Origin: Acidimicrobiia bacterium
GTDB taxonomy: Bacteria > Actinomycetota > Acidimicrobiia > Acidimicrobiales > AC-14
DNA length: 48,754 bases
Direction: 5' to 3'
Assembly: GCA_023265025.1 (NCBI GenBank)
Contig: JAHFUP010000034.1
Span: 1 to 48,754 of the forward strand
This document shows, piece by piece, positions 26,555 to 34,526 of the stretch. Each line of letters opens with the position of its first letter. The stretch's first letter is position 1. Below the pieces are notes generated by a model, which ran no database searches, had not been told where the DNA came from, and saw nothing but the letters and a program-made list of their open reading frames with translations. Made by a program: the position numbers and the translations under genes.

Positions 26555-27214
26555 ATGGATGGCGACGACCACGTTCGCGACTGGGCCGCGCTGCACAGCA
26601 CCGAGCCGCCGGCGGGCCTGGTGGCGGCGTGGTTGCGGGCCGCGGCCGCCGTCGCCCGGCCCCTCGCACGGGCCGGGATCTCGCCGAACATGGTCACCGT
26701 CGCCGCTCTCGTCATGGCCGTCGCCGCCGTCCCGCTCGCCGCGATCGACGGGTGGCCCGGACCGGCCGCCGCCTGCGGCGCCGTCACCCTCTCCGGGCTG
26801 CTCGACTCCCTCGACGGAGCCGTCGCCGTCCAGGCCGGGCGCACCACCAGGGTCGGCTTCCTCCTCGACTCGGCGCTGGACCGGCTCGCGGACGCCGCGT
26901 TCCCGGCCGCCCTGGCGATCGCCGCCGCCGCCGGCGCCTGGCTGGCGGTGGCGGCGACGGCGGCTGCGTGGTGGCTGGAGTACGTGCGGGCCCGGGGCTC
27001 GCTGGCCGGCGTCACCGGGAAGCCGCTCATCACGCCGGGGGAGCGCCCCACCCGCATCATCCTCACCGCCGTCGGCCTGGGCCTGCCCATGCTAGCGACG
27101 GCCGCCCTCTGGGCCCACGTCGTCATCGTCGGCGGATCAGCGGTCCTGTTGTTCGTCGACTCGCTGCGTCGCCTGGGTGGCGCTGCGCCCAGCGCTCCCA
27201 CAGGAGCATCGTGA
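26555..27214 (+). CDS. CDP-alcohol phosphatidyltransferase family membrane protein
   Basis: 219 aa. Membrane enzyme transferring a substituted phosphate from a CDP-alcohol. The catalytic motif is LDSLDGAVAVQAGR, then GFLLDSALDRLAD: the four Asp are present, but the usual Ala-Arg after DGxx is Ala-Val here. About six hydrophobic helices. The 3' end overlaps crtYd by 92 bp, convergent. Substrate unknown; a phospholipid head group or polyprenyl-linked sugar phosphate is possible. Confidence 0.82.
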   Translation: MDGDDHVRDWAALHSTEPPAGLVAAWLRAAAAVARPLARAGISPNMVTVAALVMAVAAVPLAAIDGWPGPAAACGAVTLSGLLDSLDGAVAVQAGRTTRVGFLLDSALDRLADAAFPAALAIAAAAGAWLAVAATAAAWWLEYVRARGSLAGVTGKPLITPGERPTRIILTAVGLGLPMLATAALWAHVVIVGGSAVLLFVDSLRRLGGAAPSAPTGAS

Positions 27215-27476
27215 GGACGATGAGGGCGAAGCCGAACAGGTAATCCTCAACCGGGATGTCCCAGGGGAAGCGGAACCCACTGTTCTCGTCGGCGTTGTAG
27301 ATCACGATCGGGGCCGACAGCTTGGTCAGCCAGCCGTCGACCAGCACCTGGAAGAACAGGATGATGGCGAAGGAGACGTAGAACGTCACCCGGCGGAACA
27401 ACCCTGTCTTTAGCCAACACAGCTCCAGGGCGACCACCGCGAGGACGGCCAGGATCGACGCCCACGTGTACTCCAT
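27123..27476 (-). CDS. crtYd: Lycopene cyclase subunit, CrtYd-like
   Basis: 117 aa, three membrane helices. It belongs to the heterodimeric lycopene beta/epsilon cyclase domain family; DIPVEDYLFGF carries the conserved PxE(E/D) motif. Its ATG overlaps the stop of the upstream cyclase gene (ATGA), the usual CrtYc-CrtYd pairing of actinobacteria. It cyclises lycopene ends together with its partner. Confidence 0.9.
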   Translation of the reverse strand: MEYTWASILAVLAVVALELCWLKTGLFRRVTFYVSFAIILFFQVLVDGWLTKLSAPIVIYNADENSGFRFPWDIPVEDYLFGFALIVLTMLLWERWAQRHPGDAASRRTTGPLIRRR

Positions 27477-27796
27477 CAGTCGCGACCGAGCACCCGACGG
27501 ACGGCTTCCAAGGTCAGCAGGCTGCAGATCGGGATGACGACGAAGAACGCCAGCTCCTCGACCGGCAGGTCCAGGGGCAGGTCCCACCCGGTCACATACT
27601 TCGGGTTGTAGGTCCAGTGGTCGCGGGCGATGGCGATCACGTCCCAGACGACGAAGATCGCCAGCGGGATCCCCATGGCCGCGAGCAGCCGGCGGGGCCG
27701 GCGCCAGACCCGGGCCCCGAAGAGGAACTCCAGGGGGAGGGTGATGACCAGGCACAGCCCCATCAGGATCAGGTACTGGAACCGGTCGGCGCCCAT
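27476..27796 (-). CDS. crtYc: Lycopene cyclase subunit, CrtYc-like
   Basis: 106 aa, three membrane helices. DLPLDLPVEELAFFVVIP contains the PxEE motif of the family, and WTYNPKYVTGWDLP is typical. First gene of the two-gene cyclase, reading away from dxs. No Shine-Dalgarno is apparent. The beta, epsilon or gamma ring type cannot be decided from these residues. Confidence 0.9.
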   Translation of the reverse strand: MGADRFQYLILMGLCLVITLPLEFLFGARVWRRPRRLLAAMGIPLAIFVVWDVIAIARDHWTYNPKYVTGWDLPLDLPVEELAFFVVIPICSLLTLEAVRRVLGRD

Positions 27797-27864
27797 CGGG
27801 GGGACACCGTAGCGGCGGGCCGATTACTTGACCGGGCGGCGCGGGGGTAGGTTGGAACATCGCC

Positions 27865-29754
27865 ATGCTTCTGGAGACGATCACCAATCCGGGCGACCTC
27901 CGGGAGCTGGACGAAGCCGAGCTGGAGCAGCTCGCGGGCGAGATCCGGGCGTTCATCGTGCAGTCCGTCTCGGTCACCGGCGGGCACTTGGGGTCGAACC
28001 TGGGCGTCGTCGAGCTGACCCTGGCCCTGCACCGGGTCTTCGAGTCCCCCAAGGACCTGCTGCTGTGGGACACGGGCCACCAGGCCTACGTCCACAAGAT
28101 CCTGACGGGCCGCCGCGACCGCTTCGCCAGCCTGCGCCAGGCCAACGGGCTGTCCGGCTACCCGTCGCGGGCCGAGTCGCCCCACGACTGGGTGGAGAAC
28201 AGCCACGCGTCGACGATCCTGGGGTACGCCCACGGTCTGGCCATGGCCCTCGACCTCCAGCACGAGGACCAGCGCCGGGTGGTCGCCGTCATCGGCGACG
28301 GCTCCATGACCGGTGGCATGGCCTACGAGGCGCTCAACAACCTGGGCCACAGCGGCCGGCGGGTGCTGATCGTGCTCAACGACAACGGCCGCTCCTATGC
28401 CCCCACGGTGTCGCGGCTGGCCGCCGGCCTGACCCGCCTGCGCCTCAACCCGTCCTACGTCAAGAGCCGCGACCGCATCCAGCGCATCCTCCGGGGCGTC
28501 CCCGGCATCGGTGAGCACCTTGAGCTGGGCCTGGAGGGCATGCGGGCCGCGTCCCGTGAGGTCCTCGGCTCCGGCGGCTTCTTCGAGGCGCTGGGCGTGC
28601 GCTACATCGGCCCCATCGACGGGCACGACATCGGCATGCTCGAGGCCACCCTGCGCCGGGCCGCCGAGCTGGAGGGGCCGATCCTCGTCCACGTGCTGAC
28701 CCAGAAGGGCCGGGGCTACAAGCCTGCCGAGGACGACGACGAGAAGTGCCTCCACGACACGCCCGTCTTCGACCCGGTCACCGGGCCCCCGCCGTCGATG
28801 CCCGCCGGCTACACCCAGGCCTTCGCCGACGCCATCGTGGCCGCCGCCGGCGCCGACGACCGCATCGTGGCCATCACCGCAGCCATGGCGGGTCCCACCG
28901 GACTGCTGCCGTTCGAGAGACGACACCCCGACCGGTTCCTCGACGTCGGCATCGCCGAGCAGCACGCGGTCACCGCCGCCGCCGGCATGGCCCTCGCCGG
29001 CCTGCGCCCGGTCGTTGCCATCTACTCCACGTTCCTGACCCGGGCCTTCGACCAGGTCAACCTCGACGTCGGCCTGCACAAGCTTCCGGTGGTCTTCGCC
29101 CTCGACCGGGCCGGCATCACCGGCGACGACGGCCCCTCCCACCACGGCATCCTCGACATGGCCCTGCTGAGCAAGGTCCCGGGCATGACGCTGTTCGCCC
29201 CCTCCTCGGCCCAGGAGGTCGAGGTCATGCTGGCCGAGGCGCTGTCGATCACCGACGGGCCGTCGGCCATCCGCTACCCCAAGGGACCGGCCCGCCAGGT
29301 CCCGCCCGACGAGGTCGGCTCCGGCCTGTCGGCCCGGCTCCTCCAGCGCGGCGACGACGTCTGCATCCTGGCCGTCGGCAAGATGGTCGAGGCGGCGGAG
29401 GAGGCGGCCCGGGTGCTGGCCAACCAGGGCGTGTCGGCGACGCTCTGGGACGTCCGGGTGGTCAAGCCGCTCGACCCGCTGATGGTCGCCGACGCCGCCG
29501 GCCACCCGCTGGTGGTGAGCGTCGAGGACGGCGTGCGCGAGGGCGGCGCCGGCACCGCCATCGCCGACGCGGTGGGGGCCACTGCCGAGGGGCGGCTCTC
29601 GCCGGCGGTCGTCGTCCTCGGGGTTCCTGACCGCTACATCGCCCAGGCCGCACCCGCCGCCATCCTCGCCACCCTCGGCCTCGACGGCCCGGGAATTGCC
29701 GCGTCGGTCATCCGCGCCCTGGAAGCGGCCGAGGCCGTCATCGAACGCAACTGA
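27865..29754 (+). CDS. dxs: 1-deoxy-D-xylulose-5-phosphate synthase Dxs
   Basis: 629 aa, full family length. Thiamine-diphosphate enzyme for the first step of the MEP isoprenoid pathway. TPP-binding GDGSMTGGMAYEALNNLG, ALDRAGITGDDGPSHHG, and the catalytic His in LGSNLGVVELTLALH are present, and the C-terminal transketolase domain is complete. It lies at the end of the carotenoid region and would raise precursor supply. Its stop overlaps the next start (TGATG). Confidence 0.97.
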   Translation: MLLETITNPGDLRELDEAELEQLAGEIRAFIVQSVSVTGGHLGSNLGVVELTLALHRVFESPKDLLLWDTGHQAYVHKILTGRRDRFASLRQANGLSGYPSRAESPHDWVENSHASTILGYAHGLAMALDLQHEDQRRVVAVIGDGSMTGGMAYEALNNLGHSGRRVLIVLNDNGRSYAPTVSRLAAGLTRLRLNPSYVKSRDRIQRILRGVPGIGEHLELGLEGMRAASREVLGSGGFFEALGVRYIGPIDGHDIGMLEATLRRAAELEGPILVHVLTQKGRGYKPAEDDDEKCLHDTPVFDPVTGPPPSMPAGYTQAFADAIVAAAGADDRIVAITAAMAGPTGLLPFERRHPDRFLDVGIAEQHAVTAAAGMALAGLRPVVAIYSTFLTRAFDQVNLDVGLHKLPVVFALDRAGITGDDGPSHHGILDMALLSKVPGMTLFAPSSAQEVEVMLAEALSITDGPSAIRYPKGPARQVPPDEVGSGLSARLLQRGDDVCILAVGKMVEAAEEAARVLANQGVSATLWDVRVVKPLDPLMVADAAGHPLVVSVEDGVREGGAGTAIADAVGATAEGRLSPAVVVLGVPDRYIAQAAPAAILATLGLDGPGIAASVIRALEAAEAVIERN

Positions 29755-30605
29755 TGAGGGGCGGGGCGGCGGCCGCCTTGGGGCTGGCCCTGCTGGTGGC
29801 GTGTGGGAACGGTGACGGGTCCACCGACGCCGTCCGCGAGTCCGCCGGCCAGGAGTCCACGACGACCACGACGACGGCGCCGGCGACCACCACCACGACC
29901 GGCGGTCGCACCACGACCACCACCGCCGGCGGCCGTACGACAACCACCATCCGGGCCGCCGCCGGCGTCACGACCACCACGGCGGCGGGTGCCGCCGCCC
30001 TGACGCCCGCCACCCCCGGCACGTACCGGTTCGACACGACGGGCAACACCACTGTCGCCGGCGTCACCACCCCGTTCCCCGCCGTCACCACCCTCGTGGT
30101 CGACGCCCCGTCCGGGGTCCGCCAGCACGCCACCCGCAACCTCCGCGACGCCGCCGGCAACGGCCTCGTCACCGAGTTCACCCTCGACTACCGGCCCGAC
30201 GGCGTGCACCTCGTGGCGTTGCGGGTCACCACCCGGTTCAACGGGATCACCGACGTGAGGGACCTGCGGCCGGCGGCGCCGGTGCTGCTCCTGGCCACCG
30301 GTGCCCGGCCCGGCGCCCACCTCGACGTCGACCTCATGGGCACGTCGACGGCCAAGCTCGCCGTCGACGTCCTCCGGGAGGAGCGGCTCACGATCGGCGG
30401 CCAGGCCGTCGACACGCTCGTCATGCGGGCGGTCGTCACGCTGGCGCCGGGTGACGTCACCGGCCGCCAGGAGCTGACGGTCAACGTCGACCGGGGCTCG
30501 CGGCTCTGGGTGAAGGAGCGCTCCGTCCTCGACGCGACGGCCCTCGGGGGCCTGGTGACGGCCCACAGCGAGTACACGGCCACGCTCCAGCGCCTCACAC
30601 CCTGA
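29754..30605 (+). CDS. Putative lipoprotein with Thr-rich linker
   Basis: 283 aa. Signal sequence ends in a lipobox (LLVAC), so membrane-anchored outside the cell is expected. A Thr/Gly/Ala low-complexity linker spans about residues 35-80. A beta-rich domain of about 200 aa follows (GTYRFDTTGNTTV, TEFTLDYRPDGVHLV, RQELTVNVDRGSRLW). No family recognised. One-base overlap with dxs suggests co-transcription. Confidence 0.7.
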   Translation: MRGGAAAALGLALLVACGNGDGSTDAVRESAGQESTTTTTTAPATTTTTGGRTTTTTAGGRTTTTIRAAAGVTTTTAAGAAALTPATPGTYRFDTTGNTTVAGVTTPFPAVTTLVVDAPSGVRQHATRNLRDAAGNGLVTEFTLDYRPDGVHLVALRVTTRFNGITDVRDLRPAAPVLLLATGARPGAHLDVDLMGTSTAKLAVDVLREERLTIGGQAVDTLVMRAVVTLAPGDVTGRQELTVNVDRGSRLWVKERSVLDATALGGLVTAHSEYTATLQRLTP

Positions 30606-30687
30606 GAGCCGTTCAGTAGGTGGCCCACAGCTAGCTGACAGGTCCCGGGCTGATCCTCAAGGCGTCCCCTACCAAGGAGAAGCGCCT

Positions 30688-30984
30688 ATGCCCAATCCCA
30701 AGAAGCTGCTCGCCTCGGCCGCCATCGCCGCCGGACTGCTCGGGGGAGGTGTGGTCGGCGTGGTCCTCGGCGTCCCCGGCGTGTCCGGGGCGCAGACCAC
30801 GACCGTCCCCGACGCACCGAGCACCACGGCGCCGGACCAGGGGACCAACCCCGACCGTCCGCCCCGTGGCGACGGCGAGAACTGCCCCGACAAGGCCGGC
30901 GCCGGCAGCGGCACCGCCCCCGCCGCCGGCGCCACCGGCACCAACCTCGGCTTCCGCCGGGGCGGTGGCGGCGGGCGGATCTAA
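30688..30984 (+). CDS. Small secreted hypothetical protein
   Basis: 98 aa with a strong AAGGAG six bases or so before ATG. Sec-type signal peptide (KKLLASAAIAAGLLGGG, cleavage near VSGAQ). The mature part is Pro/Thr/Gly-rich and ends in a Gly/Arg cluster. Function unknown. A strong hairpin follows 9 bp after the stop. Confidence 0.6.
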   Translation: MPNPKKLLASAAIAAGLLGGGVVGVVLGVPGVSGAQTTTVPDAPSTTAPDQGTNPDRPPRGDGENCPDKAGAGSGTAPAAGATGTNLGFRRGGGGGRI

Positions 30985-30992
30985 CCCGAACT

Positions 30993-31032
30993 GGTGACGG
31001 TTCGACAGGCTCTGGCCTGTCGGATCGTCACC
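30993..31032. terminator. Bidirectional hairpin terminator between convergent genes
   Basis: An 18-bp stem, 16 of 18 paired, beginning GGTGACGGTTCGACAGGC with loop TCTG. It lies directly after the small secreted gene and includes the stop codon of the minus-strand ATP-grasp gene. No strong T-run, as is common in GC-rich actinobacteria. Confidence 0.75.
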
Positions 31033-32383
31033 GGTCGGCCAGGGCAGCCAGGGCGGCCACCAGTCGGGCGTAGACCTCGTCGGCGTCCTCGGGCGTGCCG
31101 GCGATGCAGGTGGCTCCCAGCTTCCCGTGCCCCGGCACCGCGCCCAGCAGGTGCAGGGTGACGCCGGCGCCGGCCGCCCGGTCGAAGGCGAGGCCGGCGT
31201 CGTCGACCAGGGCGATGACGTCCGCCGGTTTCCAGCCGACGAGGTGGGCCAGCTTGAGGTTGTCGGTGGCCGTGTAGCAGAGCCGGCGGCCGGCGGGCGT
31301 CACCAGCTCGCCATCGACGGGGTCGTAGGACGCCCCGCCGGCCAGCCGGGCCATCCAGTAGGGGTGGGTCGTGCCGCCCATGCGCAGGTTGATCTCGCTC
31401 AGGTAGACGTCGCCCGCCGGCGTGACCAGGAAGTCGATGCCGAACGAGCCGATCACCCCCTCGCCGGCCAGGACGTCGCCGACCCGCCGGGCCTCGGCCA
31501 CGATCGCCGACCGGTACGGGCGGGCGGCCGGGAAGCGGCAGCCGATGTAGACCTGGTTTTCGGGCCCACCCAGGATCTGGTCGTGGCTCGACAGGATCTC
31601 GACCGCTCCGGCCGGGTCGAGACGCAGCTGCACGCTGGGCGACATCAGGCCGGGAACCCGCAGCAGCTCCTCGACGATGGCCCCTTCGGCCGCCAGCTTC
31701 GGCTCGTAGGAGGCCCACGACTCGTCGGCCGCGCAGAACGTGGTCTTCGACGCCGGCAGCGGGTCAGCCAGCCCGTCCAGCTCCAGGATGGCGTTGCCGA
31801 TGCCCGAGAACCCGTTGTCGAGCTTGACGACCACGGCCTCGGCGTCGGGCCGGCGCCGGCGGATGGCCGAGACGGCGGCGGCCACCGCGGCCAGCGAGAA
31901 CAGGTTCTCCGCCCCCTCCGGCCGGGGCACGCCGGCGCGCAGCGCCACCTTCCGGGCCCCCGACTTCGAGCCGAGCCGGGCCAGGTGGGCCGGTGGCCCG
32001 TAGAGCCGCAGCCCGAGGGTGTCGGCCAGCCGGACCTCGGCCGGCGTCACGTTGAAGGGCAGCATCGTCGAGCCCTCCGGGACGAGCGACCGCAGGTCCG
32101 CCACCACGTCCGGCCGGGCCAGGACCTTCTCCGAGAGGCTGCCGATTGACGGGTCGTCGAGGTCGACCAGCCGCAGCCGGTCCCGGGCCGAGGCCGGATC
32201 GGGCAAGAAGCGCAGGTAGTAGTCGACCGTGGCCGGGTCGACGGCGGAAGAGGTGACGAAGACGATCGATCGCCGCGGGTCGTCGAGCAGCAGAAGCAGG
32301 AAGAGCATCCGCTCCTCGTAGAACCGGACGGCCGTGATCTTGGCCAGCTCGGCCGCCGGGAAGGAGATGGACGGCACCACCAC
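31028..32383 (-). CDS. ATP-grasp ligase, PGM1-related peptide ligase family
   Basis: 451 aa. FVTSSAVDPATVDYYLRFLP, VKLDNGFSGIGNA, GCRFPAARPYRSAI and FGIDFLVTPAGDVYLSEIN fit an ATP-grasp carboxylate-amine ligase. The long N-terminal region and C-terminal cap resemble the PGM1 ligase of pheganomycin synthesis. Family-like sequence begins slightly upstream (LDDTGTLVVVPS), so the true start may be a few codons earlier than GTG 32383. No precursor peptide, NRPS or other natural-product gene is adjacent. Substrate unknown; amide or peptide bond formation is expected. Confidence 0.8.
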   Translation of the reverse strand: MVVPSISFPAAELAKITAVRFYEERMLFLLLLLDDPRRSIVFVTSSAVDPATVDYYLRFLPDPASARDRLRLVDLDDPSIGSLSEKVLARPDVVADLRSLVPEGSTMLPFNVTPAEVRLADTLGLRLYGPPAHLARLGSKSGARKVALRAGVPRPEGAENLFSLAAVAAAVSAIRRRRPDAEAVVVKLDNGFSGIGNAILELDGLADPLPASKTTFCAADESWASYEPKLAAEGAIVEELLRVPGLMSPSVQLRLDPAGAVEILSSHDQILGGPENQVYIGCRFPAARPYRSAIVAEARRVGDVLAGEGVIGSFGIDFLVTPAGDVYLSEINLRMGGTTHPYWMARLAGGASYDPVDGELVTPAGRRLCYTATDNLKLAHLVGWKPADVIALVDDAGLAFDRAAGAGVTLHLLGAVPGHGKLGATCIAGTPEDADEVYARLVAALAALADR

Positions 32384-32414
32384 GAGGGTGCCGGTGTCGT
32401 CGAGTCCGATCAGC

Positions 32415-33359
32415 TCAGGGACCTACCGCGTCGCCGAGGGCCTCGTCGATCATGGCCAGCACGCCGTCATCGAGCGCAACCCCCGAGGCGGCCACGTTGT
32501 CGTCGATCTGGTCGGGGCGGCTGGCGCCGGTGATCGCCGAGGCCACGTTCTCCTCCTGGAGCACCCACGCCAGCGCCAGCTGCGCCATCGTGAGGCCGAG
32601 GTCATCCGCGATGGGACGGAGCCGCTGGACGGCGGCCAGCACGTCGTCGTCGCGGAAGCGGCCCATCGTCGAGCCCATCGTCTTGCTGGCCGCCCGGGAG
32701 TCCGCCGGCGGCGGCGAGCCGGGCTTGTACTTGCCGGTGAGCGCCCCCTGGGCCAGGGGCGACCACACCACCTGGCTGATGCCCTCCTTGGCGCACAGCT
32801 CGATCACCTGCTCGGCCTTGCGCCAGAGCATCGAGTATTCGGGCTGGCTCGAGACGAAGCGCTCGACGCCCGGGATGGCGAGGGCGGCGGCGATCTGGTC
32901 GGCCGTCCACTCGCTGAAGCCCAGGTAGCGGGCCTTGCCCGACCGCACCAGCTCGCTCAGCGCCTCCATCGTCTCCTCGAGCGGCGTGTTCTTGTCGTAG
33001 CGGTGGCACTGGTAGAGGTCGACGTAGTCCGTGCGGAGCCGGCGCAGCGACGCCTCGGATTGCTTGCGGATCTGGGCCGGCGACAGGCCGCGGTCGGCGT
33101 CCGACATGGGGTAATACGCCTTGGTGGCCAGCACGTAGGACGACCGGTCGACGCCGCCGAGCACCTCGCCGAGAAATGACTCGGCCGCCCCCCGCCCGTA
33201 GACGTTGGCGGTGTCGAAGAAGTTGATGCCGACCTCGAACGCCCGGCGCACGCACGCCGTCGCCCGCTCCGCCTCGACGCCCGACCCGTAGGTCAGCCAG
33301 GAGCCCAAGCCGATCTCGGAGACCATCAGGTCGCTACGGCCCAACTGGCGGTACTGCAT
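32415..33359 (-). CDS. Aldo/keto reductase
   Basis: 314 aa, NADPH-dependent TIM-barrel oxidoreductase. The tetrad is visible: Asp in NFFDTANVYGRG with its Tyr, Lys in LATKAYYPM, His in YQCHRYDKNT. The GFSEWTADQI and SPLAQGALTGKY segments point to the Kv-beta/YghZ-like branch. It is directly upstream of the ATP-grasp gene on the same strand (32 bp). Confidence 0.94.
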   Translation of the reverse strand: MQYRQLGRSDLMVSEIGLGSWLTYGSGVEAERATACVRRAFEVGINFFDTANVYGRGAAESFLGEVLGGVDRSSYVLATKAYYPMSDADRGLSPAQIRKQSEASLRRLRTDYVDLYQCHRYDKNTPLEETMEALSELVRSGKARYLGFSEWTADQIAAALAIPGVERFVSSQPEYSMLWRKAEQVIELCAKEGISQVVWSPLAQGALTGKYKPGSPPPADSRAASKTMGSTMGRFRDDDVLAAVQRLRPIADDLGLTMAQLALAWVLQEENVASAITGASRPDQIDDNVAASGVALDDGVLAMIDEALGDAVGP

Positions 33360-33416
33360 CCCCCGTGCCTACCACGAGTGGGCGGCCGGGGAACCACCGG
33401 GCGAGAATGGCCGTCC

Positions 33417-34361
33417 ATGCGCCGTACGGTCCTCCTGCTCGTCACGGCGCTGCTCCTGGCCGCATGCAGCGGGTCGACGGATCCGTCGCCGGCGCCCGAT
33501 GCCCAGGCCTTGTCGACCAGCACCAGCCTCCGGCCGGCGACGACCACCACGACCACCCTGCCGGTGGCGACGCTGCTCGCTGCCGGCGACATCGCATCCT
33601 GCGCCTCCACCGGCGACGAGGCCACCGCCGCCCTCCTCGACGCCCGGCCGAACGCGGTGATCGCCACGTTGGGCGACAACGTCTACGAGAGCGGGACCGC
33701 CGCGGAGTTCGCCAACTGCTACGACCCGACGTGGGGCCGCCACAAGGGTCGGACCCACCCGGCGCTCGGGAACACTGAGTACGGGGTGTTCCGGGCCGGC
33801 GGGTACTACACCGCCTTCGGAGCGGCGGCCGGCGAGCCGCCGCTGGGCTGGTACAGCTACGACCTCGCCACCTGGCACATCATCGTCCTGAACTCCAACT
33901 GCGAGGTCGTCGGCTGCGCCTTCGGCGGCACCCAGGAACGGTGGCTGCGGGAGGACATGGGCATGCACCCGGCGCAGTGCACCCTGGCCGTCTGGCACCA
34001 CCCCCGGTGGACGTCGGGCACCACCCACGGGCCGAATGCCACCGTGGCCCCGCTGTACACCGCCCTCCACGACGCCGGCGTCGAGATCCTCCTGACCGGC
34101 CACGAGCGCAACTACGAGCGCTTCCAACCACTCGACCCAGCCGGCCAGTTCGACCCCGCGCGGGGCGTCCGGGAGTTCGTCGTCGGCACGGGAGGCCGCA
34201 GCCACTTCCCCTTCGGTCCGCCGGCGGCGGGCAGCGAGGTCCGCAACGACAACACCTACGGCGTCCTCGCGCTCACCCTGCGTCCCAACAGCTATCAGTG
34301 GCAGTTCGTACCCGAGGCCGGGAAGACGTTCACTGATTCGGGCTCGTACAACTGCCACTAG
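33417..34361 (+). CDS. Secreted lipoprotein metallophosphoesterase
   Basis: 314 aa from ATG 33417. Lipobox LLLAACSG, then a Thr-rich linker (TTTTTTLP), then a calcineurin-like domain: AAGDIASC, TLGDNVYESG, ALGNTEYG, WHHPRWTSG, and LTGHERNYERF, which supply the metal-binding Asp, Asn and His residues. Purple-acid-phosphatase-like, exported and membrane-anchored. Confidence 0.92.
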   Translation: MRRTVLLLVTALLLAACSGSTDPSPAPDAQALSTSTSLRPATTTTTTLPVATLLAAGDIASCASTGDEATAALLDARPNAVIATLGDNVYESGTAAEFANCYDPTWGRHKGRTHPALGNTEYGVFRAGGYYTAFGAAAGEPPLGWYSYDLATWHIIVLNSNCEVVGCAFGGTQERWLREDMGMHPAQCTLAVWHHPRWTSGTTHGPNATVAPLYTALHDAGVEILLTGHERNYERFQPLDPAGQFDPARGVREFVVGTGGRSHFPFGPPAAGSEVRNDNTYGVLALTLRPNSYQWQFVPEAGKTFTDSGSYNCH

Positions 34362-34526
34362 CGAGTACCGGCCGGAATTGGGCCAAAGTTGGGGCGTGGT
34401 CGACGGTGCGTTGAGGCTCGGTCGCGATTGTGCGGGCATGGCCCGGGTCGAGAGCTGCCCCCTCAAGTCACACGCCCGAGATGCCGATAGTTCTACCAAC
34501 AACCATGTCGGGCGCGGGGGGCAGGA

